DNA of 21,610 bases from a virus. Under the pieces are notes generated by a model. It searched no databases, was not told the DNA's origin, and saw only the letters and a program-made list of their open reading frames with translations. Of this stretch, positions 1 to 8,044 are shown in pieces. The stretch is from positions 1 through 21,610 of the IMG/VR virus record IMGVR_UViG_3300031599_000046; one strand, 5' to 3'. Position 1 is the stretch's first letter; every line of letters starts with the position of its first letter. Made by a program: the position numbers and the translations under genes.

Positions 1-66
1 ATTTTGAAGTTCATTTACATTATGAGGAAATACCTTTTTATAATATTTTGCATTTTCAAAGTTCAT
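1..66 (-). CDS. Partial CDS, N-terminus of an unidentified protein (runs off left edge)
   Basis: An ATG at 66 (minus strand) opens a frame that stays open for 22 codons to the window edge, beginning MNFENAKYYKKVFPHNVN. A GGAG Shine-Dalgarno at 73-76 lies 6 nt upstream of the ATG and overlaps the stop codon of the preceding receptor-binding-type gene, so this is very probably the next gene of the same operon. Too little is visible to assign a family; the visible residues are polar and basic, without a signal peptide. Confidence 0.6.
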   Translation of the reverse strand, partial: MNFENAKYYKKVFPHNVNELQN

Positions 67-75
67 TTAAATCTC

Positions 76-1269
76 CTATAATTCTGCATCTAATTTTAAA
101 CTATTGACAGAGGTATAATAATTTGCAGCACTAGTATCCCCATTAAGCCCAAGTTTGTTTCTTTGATCATTGCCTTCTGTAGTAGGTGCACCATTTACAA
201 AACTACCGCCTGTAGCCATAGTAAGAGTAACAGTAGGACTTGCTCTCATAGGCGTAGGTAAAAGAAAACTTCCTCGCCTAAAATGACTTGTACCACTAGT
301 AGTAATAGGGTGAAGCCATATATAGCTGGAAGCAGTTATCTTAGGGTCTTGATAATACCTTTGACACAAAGCTAGTTCTTCCCCAACTGATCTATGTTCA
401 AATGATGTAGCCGCTGTGCCAACTTCCATTTGTAAGCCAGTAATTCTAACTAAGTTGTCAGTACTATCAAAAAAAGAACCAATGCCAACTGCCCTCATGT
501 TATCACTTGCTGACCTTGATTGCCATGCATTTGCAACATAAGTTCCTCCAGTAAAGTTAGAACCTGCGTGCATCCAAATACCTAAACCAAAAGACCTATC
601 AGTATTATTATCTAAAGCTCCAGCAGTATCTGCTGCAAATGTTAAAATATGACGAGTCCAACTTGTAGAGGTTGTAAAGCGTTGTGTATTTACTCTATTG
701 TTATCAAAATCATTTAACTCACACATAAAAGTAAAGGCTTTATTTGTTTTCATATAAAAAGATACAGTTATTTGTTCTGCATTAGATGTGCCTTTTTTGA
801 ATAGCTGTAAACTTTCACCTTCAAAACTTTGTTCTAATAACATATATTCATTAGCAGCAATAGAGGTATCTGCTGTAGTACAATCAAACTTTATAGAGTC
901 TCCAAAACCATCTGGTGTATCTGTGTCTTGTGTCATAGTTAAACGACCAGCAGTATTTGGAGCATAAAGTTTATGTCTATCTACTGTCCAATAATTTGTA
1001 TTTCCACCAATACTAGCTTGTGTTGTATTTCTTTGTGCCACTTGCATCGCACCATTAATCACTAGATTACGCCTGCCACCAATCTGACCACCATTTATCG
1101 ATGGCGTATTTACTGTACCGGTTGCAGTTACATTCGTAACGTTAGCCGTAGTGATCGCGGCCGTAGTAATATTAGCCGTAGTAATAGCTGCGCTTCCACT
1201 ACTATCAATCGTAATAGAGTTAGTTCCGTTTGGATACTGTATTTTTTTTACGCCTATTGTACTTGTCAT
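76..1269 (-). CDS. Tail fibre / receptor-binding-type structural protein, 397 aa
   Basis: The first ~65 residues are a short repetitive shaft with iterated ITTAxITTA and TNV/TVN strands, as in beta-rich fibre stalks. Near residue 67 comes the block NLVINGAMQVAQRNT, a signature of many marine phage fibre proteins, followed by a 'YWTVDRHK' segment and a long beta-rich domain resembling a carbohydrate-binding jelly roll. Near residue 290 is the characteristic 'SFEHRSVGEELALCQRYYQ' block that often precedes the distal tip. The ATG at 1269 has an AGGA Shine-Dalgarno 6 nt upstream. The gene is last in a run of fibre genes, 8 bp after the C1q-like gene. Role as adhesin or distal fibre is inferred from these family motifs; the receptor is unknown. 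The ~90 C-terminal residues after the conserved block would be the most host-specific part. Confidence 0.75.
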   Translation of the reverse strand: MTSTIGVKKIQYPNGTNSITIDSSGSAAITTANITTAAITTANVTNVTATGTVNTPSINGGQIGGRRNLVINGAMQVAQRNTTQASIGGNTNYWTVDRHKLYAPNTAGRLTMTQDTDTPDGFGDSIKFDCTTADTSIAANEYMLLEQSFEGESLQLFKKGTSNAEQITVSFYMKTNKAFTFMCELNDFDNNRVNTQRFTTSTSWTRHILTFAADTAGALDNNTDRSFGLGIWMHAGSNFTGGTYVANAWQSRSASDNMRAVGIGSFFDSTDNLVRITGLQMEVGTAATSFEHRSVGEELALCQRYYQDPKITASSYIWLHPITTSGTSHFRRGSFLLPTPMRASPTVTLTMATGGSFVNGAPTTEGNDQRNKLGLNGDTSAANYYTSVNSLKLDAEL

Positions 1270-1277
1270 CTTTTATC

Positions 1278-1844
1278 CTATACTGACGCACATAATTTTA
1301 TAAAGGTTACTTCGGTAGAGGATATGCCACTACCTCCTTGAATCATTATCGTTTGATGGGTTTCTATGTCATAAAAAAGTTTTTGATTTGTTGTATCTGT
1401 TACATTCATATACTGAGTTAGTATACTGTGATTGTATCTATTAGCTCCACTATTATTTGTGTAAGATACCTTTGTTGAAGCATAATCGCTGTTGTTAGTT
1501 GTAGTTTTTAGTCGAGAACTAGTATATGTACTAGCATCTGAACTCTTATAACGTAAAACCAGAGTTGCATTCCAAGTACCGGTAGATGGAAAAGTCCAAA
1601 TACCATTACTATTTACACTCATGCCACTATTTTTTTCTGCATATTGAAAAGACTTTGATCTTCTAGTCCAACCTAAATCTAAGACTCCATTAGTAGCAAG
1701 ATTTTCACCAGAACCATTGGCTAGTAGTGAATAATAAAATGTTTCTATTACACTATTAACTTCAGCAGGATTGGCAAGAGTCTGAGTACCTGCTTGGTTT
1801 GTAATAGTGTCTGTTTTTACGGTTGCTACTTTTATATCGCTCAT
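1278..1844 (-). CDS. Small fibre protein with C1q/TNF-like jelly-roll head, 188 aa
   Basis: The N-terminus (IKVATVKTDTITNQAGT) matches the short beta-strand shaft common on small fibres of marine myoviruses. From about residue 75 the pattern GIWTFPSTGTWNATLVLRY, then alternating strands, then a C-terminal SSTEVTFIKLCASV, looks like a C1q/TNF-type jelly roll, which usually trimerises and forms a fibre tip or decoration head. The start overlaps the stop of the preceding 120-aa gene in an ATGA arrangement (1841-1844), which suggests translational reinitiation; no strong Shine-Dalgarno is present. It most likely binds the host surface or caps a fibre. The fold is recognised from the strand pattern only and has not been tested by structure prediction. 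Confidence 0.65.
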   Translation of the reverse strand: MSDIKVATVKTDTITNQAGTQTLANPAEVNSVIETFYYSLLANGSGENLATNGVLDLGWTRRSKSFQYAEKNSGMSVNSNGIWTFPSTGTWNATLVLRYKSSDASTYTSSRLKTTTNNSDYASTKVSYTNNSGANRYNHSILTQYMNVTDTTNQKLFYDIETHQTIMIQGGSGISSTEVTFIKLCASV

Positions 1845-2203
1845 ACTACCATCAATGTCCCATTAACTGTTATTGTTACGCCTGAGTCCACATTAAATGG
1901 ACCTACTAATAACCCATTACTATTTGAATCAATTATGTGGCTTCTTGATAAATTTTTTGGATTTGTTCTCAAATCTGCCGCAATCTTTCCCGTAATTGTT
2001 GTTGTTGATATAATTGTATTTATATACGCAGAATCAACTTGATCCCCAATTGCTGAATCTATCATTGATTGAGTTGCTGCAGAGTCAGTTCCAGCACTTT
2101 GTCTTAATTGAATATAATCTGAATCTATTAAAGTAGATGCTAATGATTGTATTCGCGTTTCAGTATCTGTGTGTAGATTAAATGGTCTGATTTTTGTTGA
2201 CAT
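1841..2203 (-). CDS. Small DS-rich fibre-associated protein, 120 aa
   Basis: This short protein contains a module, DSDYIQLRQSAGTDSAATQ followed by SMIDSAIGDQVDSAYI (residues ~28-62), that is nearly the same as modules in the adjacent 1797-residue fibre. The C-terminal half (VGPFNVDSGVTITVNGTLMVV) is a beta-strand ending typical of marine phage fibre pieces. It has six Asp-Ser dipeptides in 120 residues. Its start ATG overlaps the stop of the large fibre gene by 1 nt (TAATG at 2203), with AAGGA about 10 nt upstream, so it is coupled to the fibre. It may be a detached or recombined C-terminal fragment of the fibre, or a small connector. No enzymatic function is visible. Confidence 0.6.
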   Translation of the reverse strand: MSTKIRPFNLHTDTETRIQSLASTLIDSDYIQLRQSAGTDSAATQSMIDSAIGDQVDSAYINTIISTTTITGKIAADLRTNPKNLSRSHIIDSNSNGLLVGPFNVDSGVTITVNGTLMVV

Positions 2204-5200
2204 TATACCGGTGTCCTTATCGCTCTTAGTTTAACATGTGTATTTATCTTTGTTGGACTTAATGTAAGTTGTACATTATCCCCTGATATTCTTGCGTCGA
2301 ATGTTCCTAAATCAGAATCAAGTAGTATTTTTGCGTAACTTGTCATTGCTACACTAGTTCCGTTGTGTACTAATAATATTTCTTCAGAATGATAACCACT
2401 ACTATCATTATTTTCAAGTTGTGCAGTGTACTTTACTGTTCTATAAATTGTTTTATTAAAGCTATGTATAATCTGTGCAGAGTCAGTAGATGTTAAATCT
2501 GAATCAATTGAAAAGATTCCATTTAAATCTGTGGTTGTAGCTTTAGCATGACTTACAACTTCAATAATATTTCCAGATGATAACGCAGAATCAAATACTA
2601 TAGATGTTCCATTAGCAGCTGTAAAATCTTTTCCTGTTACTAATCTTACACCGTTTGCAAATACATCAACTTTACCTACATCATAAGCAAGAGATACTCC
2701 AGCAGAATCATTTCCACTTACTGAATCAGAAGTTGCGCCTAAAGTGTAAATATATGATTTATGATCTCTTAATATTAAATTTACAGATTGTATTAAATGT
2801 GTTCTTGTTTCAATTTCATCACTTGATGATGGAGCAGAATCAAGTGTTAATGTAACACCAGATACGCCATATGTATTTGTGTGTTGTAATATACCATTAA
2901 TGAATACTAATACATCATCTGAATCAACTGGAGTATTCGATAATGTAAACGCTTTGTTACTTCCATTTCCAGCGAATGTATCAGCTTTTACATTATTGAT
3001 TGATCCAATTGAACCACTTGCACTTCCAGGAATAGTAATTGTTTTTGTTGCGCCAGAGCCAGTTGCGGTTACACCGGATCCTACAAAGTTTAATGTACTT
3101 GCTGCAGTAGATAGAGAACTGGCTTCTTCTTGAATTGTTATTGCGCTACCAACTTGTCTTGCTTGTACATAAGATGAGTCAACTTGAAATCCTATAGAAG
3201 AATCAATCATCGCTTGTGTAGCAGCTGAATCTGTACCTGCTGCGGTTCTTGCTTGAACATACGCTGAATCAACTAACACTATCACAGCTGAAGAATCGAT
3301 ATTTCCACTTAATGCTGTAACTGATGCAAATGATAAGTTACCACTTCCATCAGTTTTTAATACATGATTGTTAGAACCATCAGCCTTTGGAAATCTTAAT
3401 CCACCAATCGTTGCTGAGTCGGCAGTAAGTTCACCAGTTATGCTTACTCCTGAATCACTTGTTTGGAATCTTACAGAATGATTGTGCCTTAGCTGAACAT
3501 ACCCATTTTCTTGGAAAATTGCCATATTTTCCGTTCCAGCTGCATTTTGTATATAAAGATCATCTGCCTTAATAACTAAATCACCAGCACCGGCTTCTTC
3601 GATATAAGAAGTGTTATTGGCCTTATTGTGTCTAATGACTAAGTCACCACCAGTTCCAAAACTTGCTTTGTGATCGTCACCAAATTCTAGAGCTTTATCT
3701 GACTTATCAAATATTATACCACCAGCAGAATCAAATATTATGTCATTAGCAAATGTTATTGTATTAGCAAAATTTGAATCAATCATTGACTGCGTAGCGG
3801 CTGAATCTGTACCTGCGGCTGTTCTTGCTTGTACGTATGCAGAATCGATTAATGCGGTAGTTCTTGCAGCTGTGTAATATAAGTTAGTTTGTTCTGGAAG
3901 ATCTGCAGTACTTACTTGATTAGTACCAGTTCCAAAATCAATATGAGTATCATCAATACCATTAGCTTTAATTGTAACTGCACCAGACGAAACACTAAAA
4001 TGATCAGCGCTAAATGAAGCTATACCTTTATTTGAAGTTGATGCATTTTCACCAGATATTGCTCCTGATGATATATCAATACCTTCGCCTGCTGATATTG
4101 CTCCCTGAGCTCTAGCATTTGTAAAATATAGATTACTTCCTTCAGTTAAATTTGCTGTGGTAAATCCTGTTAAGTTGCGTGTACCAAGTACGAGAGCGTG
4201 ACCCATATAACCATGTGCTGAACACTGGTAATGTAATGTTGGAGGTGTCGCTTCACTTACAGCAATTTGTAAGTACGTTGAAGTAGTTGTAACACCACTA
4301 GTATAAGCTGTTGTTTTTGCAGCGTCATAATAAAGTCTAAATGGATGACTTGACATATCACTTGAACTTAAAGTGAATCTATATGTTCTACCTAATTGTA
4401 ATTGAATTATAGGTGAAAACGTACCATCTACTTTATAACCAAGACTACTGCCTGATCCATTATAAACGTGATCGGTGCTTTTTGTAGCGACTGTAACTGC
4501 AAAGTTCTTAACTGCTGCAGTATGCTTATTTCTTTCAACGGCTGTATTTGCAGAGTCTTTTGCTAAGATATAATCACTATCAAAATTAAACATTCCTCGT
4601 ACATTTGCAGAGTCTATATCAAATGTTCTACTAGTAACAATAGTACCACCGCCAGTTAATCCTTTTCCAGCAACTATAGAAACTCCAGAGTGAGATATAT
4701 GCTCGTTAGCTACAAAATTAGCAAGAGCGTCGTGATCTATTGAAGGTATATTACCAATATCAGCAATTAATAAAGCTGGTATTCTAGCGGAATCAATTGT
4801 ACCAGTTAATTGAGCTGCAGGTAATGCTGTTAAATTTGCTCCACTGCCTGTAAATGCATTGGCTTGCATAATACCTGTTAAAAACATGTTTCCTTCATGT
4901 GTTATTCTTGCTTTTTCAGCAGCCGCACCAGAAGTACTAAGTTTAAATACTAAATCAGTATTATTAGCAGTAGAAGAAAAAGTTGTATCTGCTTCTGCTA
5001 CAATAGCAGCAGCTTCGACATTGGCATCACCGCCACTAGCTTCATTAGTTCCTTTAAAACTAATTGTGCCTAGTGTATTTCCATCAACAATTGTACCATC
5101 ACTTCTTTCTAAGATAAGATTACCACCATTACCAGTAGCAGACGCTCGCAGGGTGCCAGCCACTGTCAAAAGATTAGTAGATGGATTAAATGTTAACCCG

Positions 5201-7596
5201 CCGTTGTCTACTTGCATTTGAGAATAACTATTACCAGCTGGCCTTGTGTTCTCAAATATAATATTATAAGCTGCATTATCATCTTCAGATTCGTCAACAA
5301 ACACAGTGCCGGCTCGTGCAGCATTTCCGTTACTGACGTCACTATCAACTCTTGCTTTAGTATAATAAAGATTTGTTCCTTCAGATAACTTTGTAGTAGA
5401 AGCTGAATCTAAATTCATATCAAAGTCAGAATCAACTCTTGCTTTAGTATAATATAAGTTAGTTCCTTCAGTTAAATTAGCAGTGTTTTTAGTTCCTAGT
5501 GCGGAATCAAAATCAGAATCAAATCCTAGAAAACTACCTTGAAATGGTTTATTAAATACAAACTTATCGCCTACTGCCGCATATGTTATTGAAGCATTAG
5601 CACCATTAATTGTAATACCTGCTCCATTCGCAGCAGTTGCTGAATCTGCAGAATCAGCTAATATAATATTCTTATCGTTTATTGAAACTGCAGTTGAATT
5701 AATTACTGTTTGTACACCTTCAACTGTAAGATTTCCTAAAATTGTAACTCTACCAGTTGCATTACCAACTGCAGCAGGATCTATAACAAAGTTTGCTGGA
5801 CCTCTTATTTCGTTAAATGTAACAGTATCACCAGTTCCTACTGATTGTCCAATTGATATTACGCCTGAACCTGAATCATAAGTTACACCTGTTCCACCAA
5901 GTAATGAAGCTTTTGCATCGCTATCACCTCTTGCAGTTGTATAATAAAGATTTGTTGAACCTTCTGATAATTTATCAGTTGAAGCTGAATCTAAGTTTTT
6001 ATCAAAGTCTGAATCAGCTCTTACTGTTGTGTAATATAAATTAGTTTGTTCTGGAAGATCTGCAGTACTTACTTGATTAGTGCCTGTACCAAAATCAATA
6101 TGAGTATCATCAATACCATTAGCTTTTACACTAACAGCTCCAGATGATACAGCAAAATGTTCTGTATTAAAAGACGCAATACCTTTGTTAGATACTGTAG
6201 CATCTTCACCAGATATTGCTCCTGATGATATATCAATACCTTCACCTGCTGTAATATGTGCTCTTACTTCAGAAGCACTTGGACCAGTGTAAGTCATTAC
6301 TCCAGTTGCTGAATCATACGTAAATGATCCATCGCCACCAGCATCAATTCCTAGCAATGAAGCTTTTGCATCAGAGTCTGTACGTGCAGTAGTATAATAT
6401 AAGTTTGTTCCTTCAGGTAATTGAGCAGTATTTGCTAATCCTAAATCTGAATCAAAATTAGATTTTGTATAAATTTGTTCTACATCAATAGAGAATACAC
6501 CAGTTGCAGAGTCATATGTAATGTCACCTTGACCAGAAAAGTGTGCTCTTACTTGTGTTGGGCTTGGACCTGTATATGTTATAACACCATTAGCTGCGTT
6601 ATATGCTAATGCTCCATCACCGCCAGCGTCAGTAACAGATATCATTGACTTTAAATTTGCAGAGTCAACACTAAATATACCAGTTGAGTTACTGTAAACT
6701 AAACCTTTATCGCCTGTAAAGTGCGCTCTTGTTTCACTTGCACTTGGACCAGTGTAAGTCATTACTCCTGATGAAGAATCATAAGTAAAATTACCATCAC
6801 CGCCACCTATTGATCTTGCAAATAAAGAAGCCTTTGCATCACTATCAGCTCTTGCGGTTGTATAATATTGATTAGTTCCTTCTGGAAGATTTGTTGTACT
6901 AAAGTTTGCTGTGAATTCAGCACTATCTATTTTTATAGTATTTGTTGCAGCGTCATAAGCTAAACCTACACCGCCTAAAGCAGCTTCATCAATAGCTAGA
7001 TTGAAATCAGAATCAAAATTTGCTTTTGTATATACTTGCTCAACATCAAAACTAAATACTCCAGTAGAAGAATTATAAGATAAATCTCCACCAGCACTGA
7101 AAAATCCACGTATTTGAGGTACTGATCCAGCTAAATCTATATTTACTACACTACCAGCACTATCTTTAACACCAAACTTATCACCTGAATCTTTAAGTAG
7201 TAATCCACCTAAATGAATAGTTGTTCCACTTAAAAATAAATCTTTCCATTTTTTATCACTATCACCTAAATTATACGCGCTATCTGCGCCAGGCAATAAG
7301 CTTCCATGAGAAGTAAGACCTGATATAATAGGAGAAGAACTCGAATCTATTCGAATTAATAATCTATCATTTCCTGGAGTATATAATTTTTCTAATCCAT
7401 TATCAACATTTAAATCAAAGTTTTTAAATGCTTGTTCACTTGAATCATAGACTAGTATTTGAGCGTCAGATTTCGTGGAAACTTTAAAATCGTTAAACTG
7501 ATCAATTGATAAACCAGTAACTGCTGTAGATATTGGAGTACCAACAACAATCTTTTTAATAAAGGTGTTTTGGCCTGTTGTGACTCTAATTGTCAT
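2203..7596 (-). CDS. Giant repeat-built tail fibre protein, 1797 aa, with cupredoxin-like insert
   Basis: A long fibre built from repeats. The N-terminal 150 residues hold the attachment-type motif GADSAYNLGDSDKKWKDLFL, then SGTTIHLGG, common in marine myovirus fibres. Residues ~160-560 carry repeats of the type GGDGxFTYDSxxGVMTYTGPSASExRAHF alternating with LPEGTNLYYTTARADSDAKASL. Residues ~1028-1137 form a distinct cupredoxin-like domain (H1084, C1125, H1128, M1131). A second set of repeats follows, then FINGILQHTNTYGVSG near residue 1600, another known fibre module. About 50 Asp-Ser dipeptides were counted by eye. The ATG at 7596 has a GAGG Shine-Dalgarno 5 nt upstream. The fibre role is inferred from the motifs; it could be a long tail fibre or a baseplate-attached side fibre. 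A chaperone is not recognised nearby. Confidence 0.8.
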   Translation of the reverse strand: MTIRVTTGQNTFIKKIVVGTPISTAVTGLSIDQFNDFKVSTKSDAQILVYDSSEQAFKNFDLNVDNGLEKLYTPGNDRLLIRIDSSSSPIISGLTSHGSLLPGADSAYNLGDSDKKWKDLFLSGTTIHLGGLLLKDSGDKFGVKDSAGSVVNIDLAGSVPQIRGFFSAGGDLSYNSSTGVFSFDVEQVYTKANFDSDFNLAIDEAALGGVGLAYDAATNTIKIDSAEFTANFSTTNLPEGTNQYYTTARADSDAKASLFARSIGGGDGNFTYDSSSGVMTYTGPSASETRAHFTGDKGLVYSNSTGIFSVDSANLKSMISVTDAGGDGALAYNAANGVITYTGPSPTQVRAHFSGQGDITYDSATGVFSIDVEQIYTKSNFDSDLGLANTAQLPEGTNLYYTTARTDSDAKASLLGIDAGGDGSFTYDSATGVMTYTGPSASEVRAHITAGEGIDISSGAISGEDATVSNKGIASFNTEHFAVSSGAVSVKANGIDDTHIDFGTGTNQVSTADLPEQTNLYYTTVRADSDFDKNLDSASTDKLSEGSTNLYYTTARGDSDAKASLLGGTGVTYDSGSGVISIGQSVGTGDTVTFNEIRGPANFVIDPAAVGNATGRVTILGNLTVEGVQTVINSTAVSINDKNIILADSADSATAANGAGITINGANASITYAAVGDKFVFNKPFQGSFLGFDSDFDSALGTKNTANLTEGTNLYYTKARVDSDFDMNLDSASTTKLSEGTNLYYTKARVDSDVSNGNAARAGTVFVDESEDDNAAYNIIFENTRPAGNSYSQMQVDNGGLTFNPSTNLLTVAGTLRASATGNGGNLILERSDGTIVDGNTLGTISFKGTNEASGGDANVEAAAIVAEADTTFSSTANNTDLVFKLSTSGAAAEKARITHEGNMFLTGIMQANAFTGSGANLTALPAAQLTGTIDSARIPALLIADIGNIPSIDHDALANFVANEHISHSGVSIVAGKGLTGGGTIVTSRTFDIDSANVRGMFNFDSDYILAKDSANTAVERNKHTAAVKNFAVTVATKSTDHVYNGSGSSLGYKVDGTFSPIIQLQLGRTYRFTLSSSDMSSHPFRLYYDAAKTTAYTSGVTTTSTYLQIAVSEATPPTLHYQCSAHGYMGHALVLGTRNLTGFTTANLTEGSNLYFTNARAQGAISAGEGIDISSGAISGENASTSNKGIASFSADHFSVSSGAVTIKANGIDDTHIDFGTGTNQVSTADLPEQTNLYYTAARTTALIDSAYVQARTAAGTDSAATQSMIDSNFANTITFANDIIFDSAGGIIFDKSDKALEFGDDHKASFGTGGDLVIRHNKANNTSYIEEAGAGDLVIKADDLYIQNAAGTENMAIFQENGYVQLRHNHSVRFQTSDSGVSITGELTADSATIGGLRFPKADGSNNHVLKTDGSGNLSFASVTALSGNIDSSAVIVLVDSAYVQARTAAGTDSAATQAMIDSSIGFQVDSSYVQARQVGSAITIQEEASSLSTAASTLNFVGSGVTATGSGATKTITIPGSASGSIGSINNVKADTFAGNGSNKAFTLSNTPVDSDDVLVFINGILQHTNTYGVSGVTLTLDSAPSSSDEIETRTHLIQSVNLILRDHKSYIYTLGATSDSVSGNDSAGVSLAYDVGKVDVFANGVRLVTGKDFTAANGTSIVFDSALSSGNIIEVVSHAKATTTDLNGIFSIDSDLTSTDSAQIIHSFNKTIYRTVKYTAQLENNDSSGYHSEEILLVHNGTSVAMTSYAKILLDSDLGTFDARISGDNVQLTLSPTKINTHVKLRAIRTPV
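3871..4093. repeat. Direct repeat copy A (223 bp) inside the fibre gene
   Basis: This stretch matches 6028-6250 at a constant offset of 2157 bp without indels, with long exact blocks (for example around 3891-3925 and 4052-4085). It encodes a module ending LPEQTNLYYT and containing KANGIDDTHIDFGTGTNQVS. The two copies differ mainly at third codon positions and in a central ~60 bp. Confidence 0.8.
4180..4512 (-). other. Cupredoxin-like domain within the fibre (residues ~1028-1137)
   Basis: Seen in the translation: a beta-rich segment beginning KNFAVTVATKS, a GRTYRFTLSSSDMSSHPFRLY block with H1084, and a terminal HYQCSAHGYMGHAL block with C1125, H1128 and M1131. One upstream His followed by Cys-x2-His-x2-Met is the ligand set of type I copper proteins such as plastocyanin. 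Similar HPF...YxCxxHxxMG segments occur in other marine phage structural proteins. Whether metal is bound is unknown; the fold may serve only as a stable fibre module. Confidence 0.6.
6028..6250. repeat. Direct repeat copy B (223 bp) inside the fibre gene
   Basis: Partner of the copy at 3871-4093. The protein-level module (GEGIDISSGAISGE..., then KANGIDDTHIDFGTGTNQVS) is preserved in both, which indicates intragenic duplication. Recombination between the copies would delete exactly 719 codons in frame. Confidence 0.8.
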
Positions 7597-7603
7597 TAAT
7601 ACC

Positions 7604-7957
7604 TCACTTAGTTACTGAAGGAGTAACTTGAATTCGACCTTCAAGTACTCGTTCAATGATTGTAGCAGAAGTTGCACTATCAACATGAGATAGTTCTATA
7701 TCATATACATGTCGTCCAGATTTTAATGCATTAGTTTGTGCATTAGTAAGAGACAATGTAGCTATTCCGCCAGAAGCATTAGTAATCTGCGTAGCAAATG
7801 ATGTAGTTTCTGAACTATCACTATTAAATGTTTTTTTAATTTTAGATGTTAGTGAATGACCTGACAGGTTTTTTGCTGCGCCGTTAGCATCTACTAAATG
7901 AAGTTCTATAGAGGTATTAGTACCTTGATCAAAGGTAAATTCTTGGTATTGGGCCAT
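7604..7957 (-). CDS. Small beta-sandwich (Ig/BppU-like) fibre- or baseplate-associated protein, 117 aa
   Basis: The chosen start is the ATG at 7957 (MAQYQEFTFDQGTNTSIEL), because GGAG at 7964-7967 lies 6 nt upstream and a late promoter octamer at 8012-8019 would start transcripts near 8006. An upstream in-frame ATG at 8005 would add 16 residues but has no Shine-Dalgarno and sits at the predicted transcript end. The pattern of an N-terminal strand, 'LHLVDANGAAKNLSGHSLTSKIKK', then 'GRHVYDIEL' and 'EGRIQVTPSVTK' resembles the Ig-like N-terminal domain of BppU-type baseplate proteins, which attaches fibres. It precedes the giant fibre by 7 bp, so a connector role fits. The family match is by pattern only. 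Confidence 0.6.
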   Translation of the reverse strand: MAQYQEFTFDQGTNTSIELHLVDANGAAKNLSGHSLTSKIKKTFNSDSSETTSFATQITNASGGIATLSLTNAQTNALKSGRHVYDIELSHVDSATSATIIERVLEGRIQVTPSVTK

Positions 7958-7963
7958 GAAATA

Positions 7964-7967
7964 CTCC
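7964..7967 (-). promoter_or_regulatory. Shine-Dalgarno that fixes the start at 7957
   Basis: GGAG on the minus strand, 6 nt before the ATG at 7957. The same GGAG-plus-6-nt spacing precedes the genes starting at 66 and 12106. The upstream ATG at 8005 has no comparable site. Confidence 0.75.
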
Positions 7968-8011
7968 AGTTGATTTCTTTGTCGGACGATTACCGCCCCT
8001 GCCATTTAAAC

Positions 8012-8019
8012 TATTTATA
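8012..8019 (-). promoter_or_regulatory. T4-type late promoter octamer, reading left
   Basis: A perfect TATAAATA on the minus strand. In T4-like phages this octamer alone, at about -13 to -6, defines late promoters used by host RNA polymerase with gp55 and gp33 on the gp45 clamp. The predicted start is near 8006, giving a leader of about 50 nt before the ATG at 7957. It would drive the distal fibre genes (7957 to beyond 1). Perfect octamers occur elsewhere in this AT-rich window at about the chance rate, so the support is its location in the only divergent intergenic gap. Confidence 0.7.
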
Positions 8020-8031
8020 CAAATTAACTTT

Positions 8032-8039
8032 TATAAATA
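8032..8039 (+). promoter_or_regulatory. T4-type late promoter octamer, reading right
   Basis: A perfect TATAAATA on the plus strand, 12 bp from the divergent minus-strand octamer. The predicted transcript start, 6 nt after the last base, falls on about 8045, which is the A of the ATG of the SPASM-like gene. This suggests a leaderless or nearly leaderless mRNA for the plus-strand enzyme island. Confidence 0.65.
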
Positions 8040-8044
8040 CATTT

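Noticed and set aside
4859-5221. Plus-strand open frame of 120 codons opposite the fibre gene
   Set aside because: Shadow of the repetitive fibre coding sequence; no ribosome site and no recognisable domain. The same applies to plus-strand frames at 1794-2042, 2879-3133, 19795-20262 and 21056-21445.
2203-7596. Regularly spaced repeats considered as a CRISPR-like or intergenic repeat array
   Set aside because: All repeats are in frame within a protein-coding gene, vary at third positions and encode fibre modules.
7958-8005. ATG at 8005 as the start of the small BppU-like gene
   Set aside because: No Shine-Dalgarno, and it lies at the predicted transcript 5' end; the ATG at 7957 has GGAG at the right distance.
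7898-8044. Upstream extension of the SPASM-like reading frame to an ATG at 7898
   Set aside because: It would overlap the oppositely oriented 117-aa gene and cross both late promoter octamers; the added residues do not resemble the family, and the cysteine domain begins after 8045.
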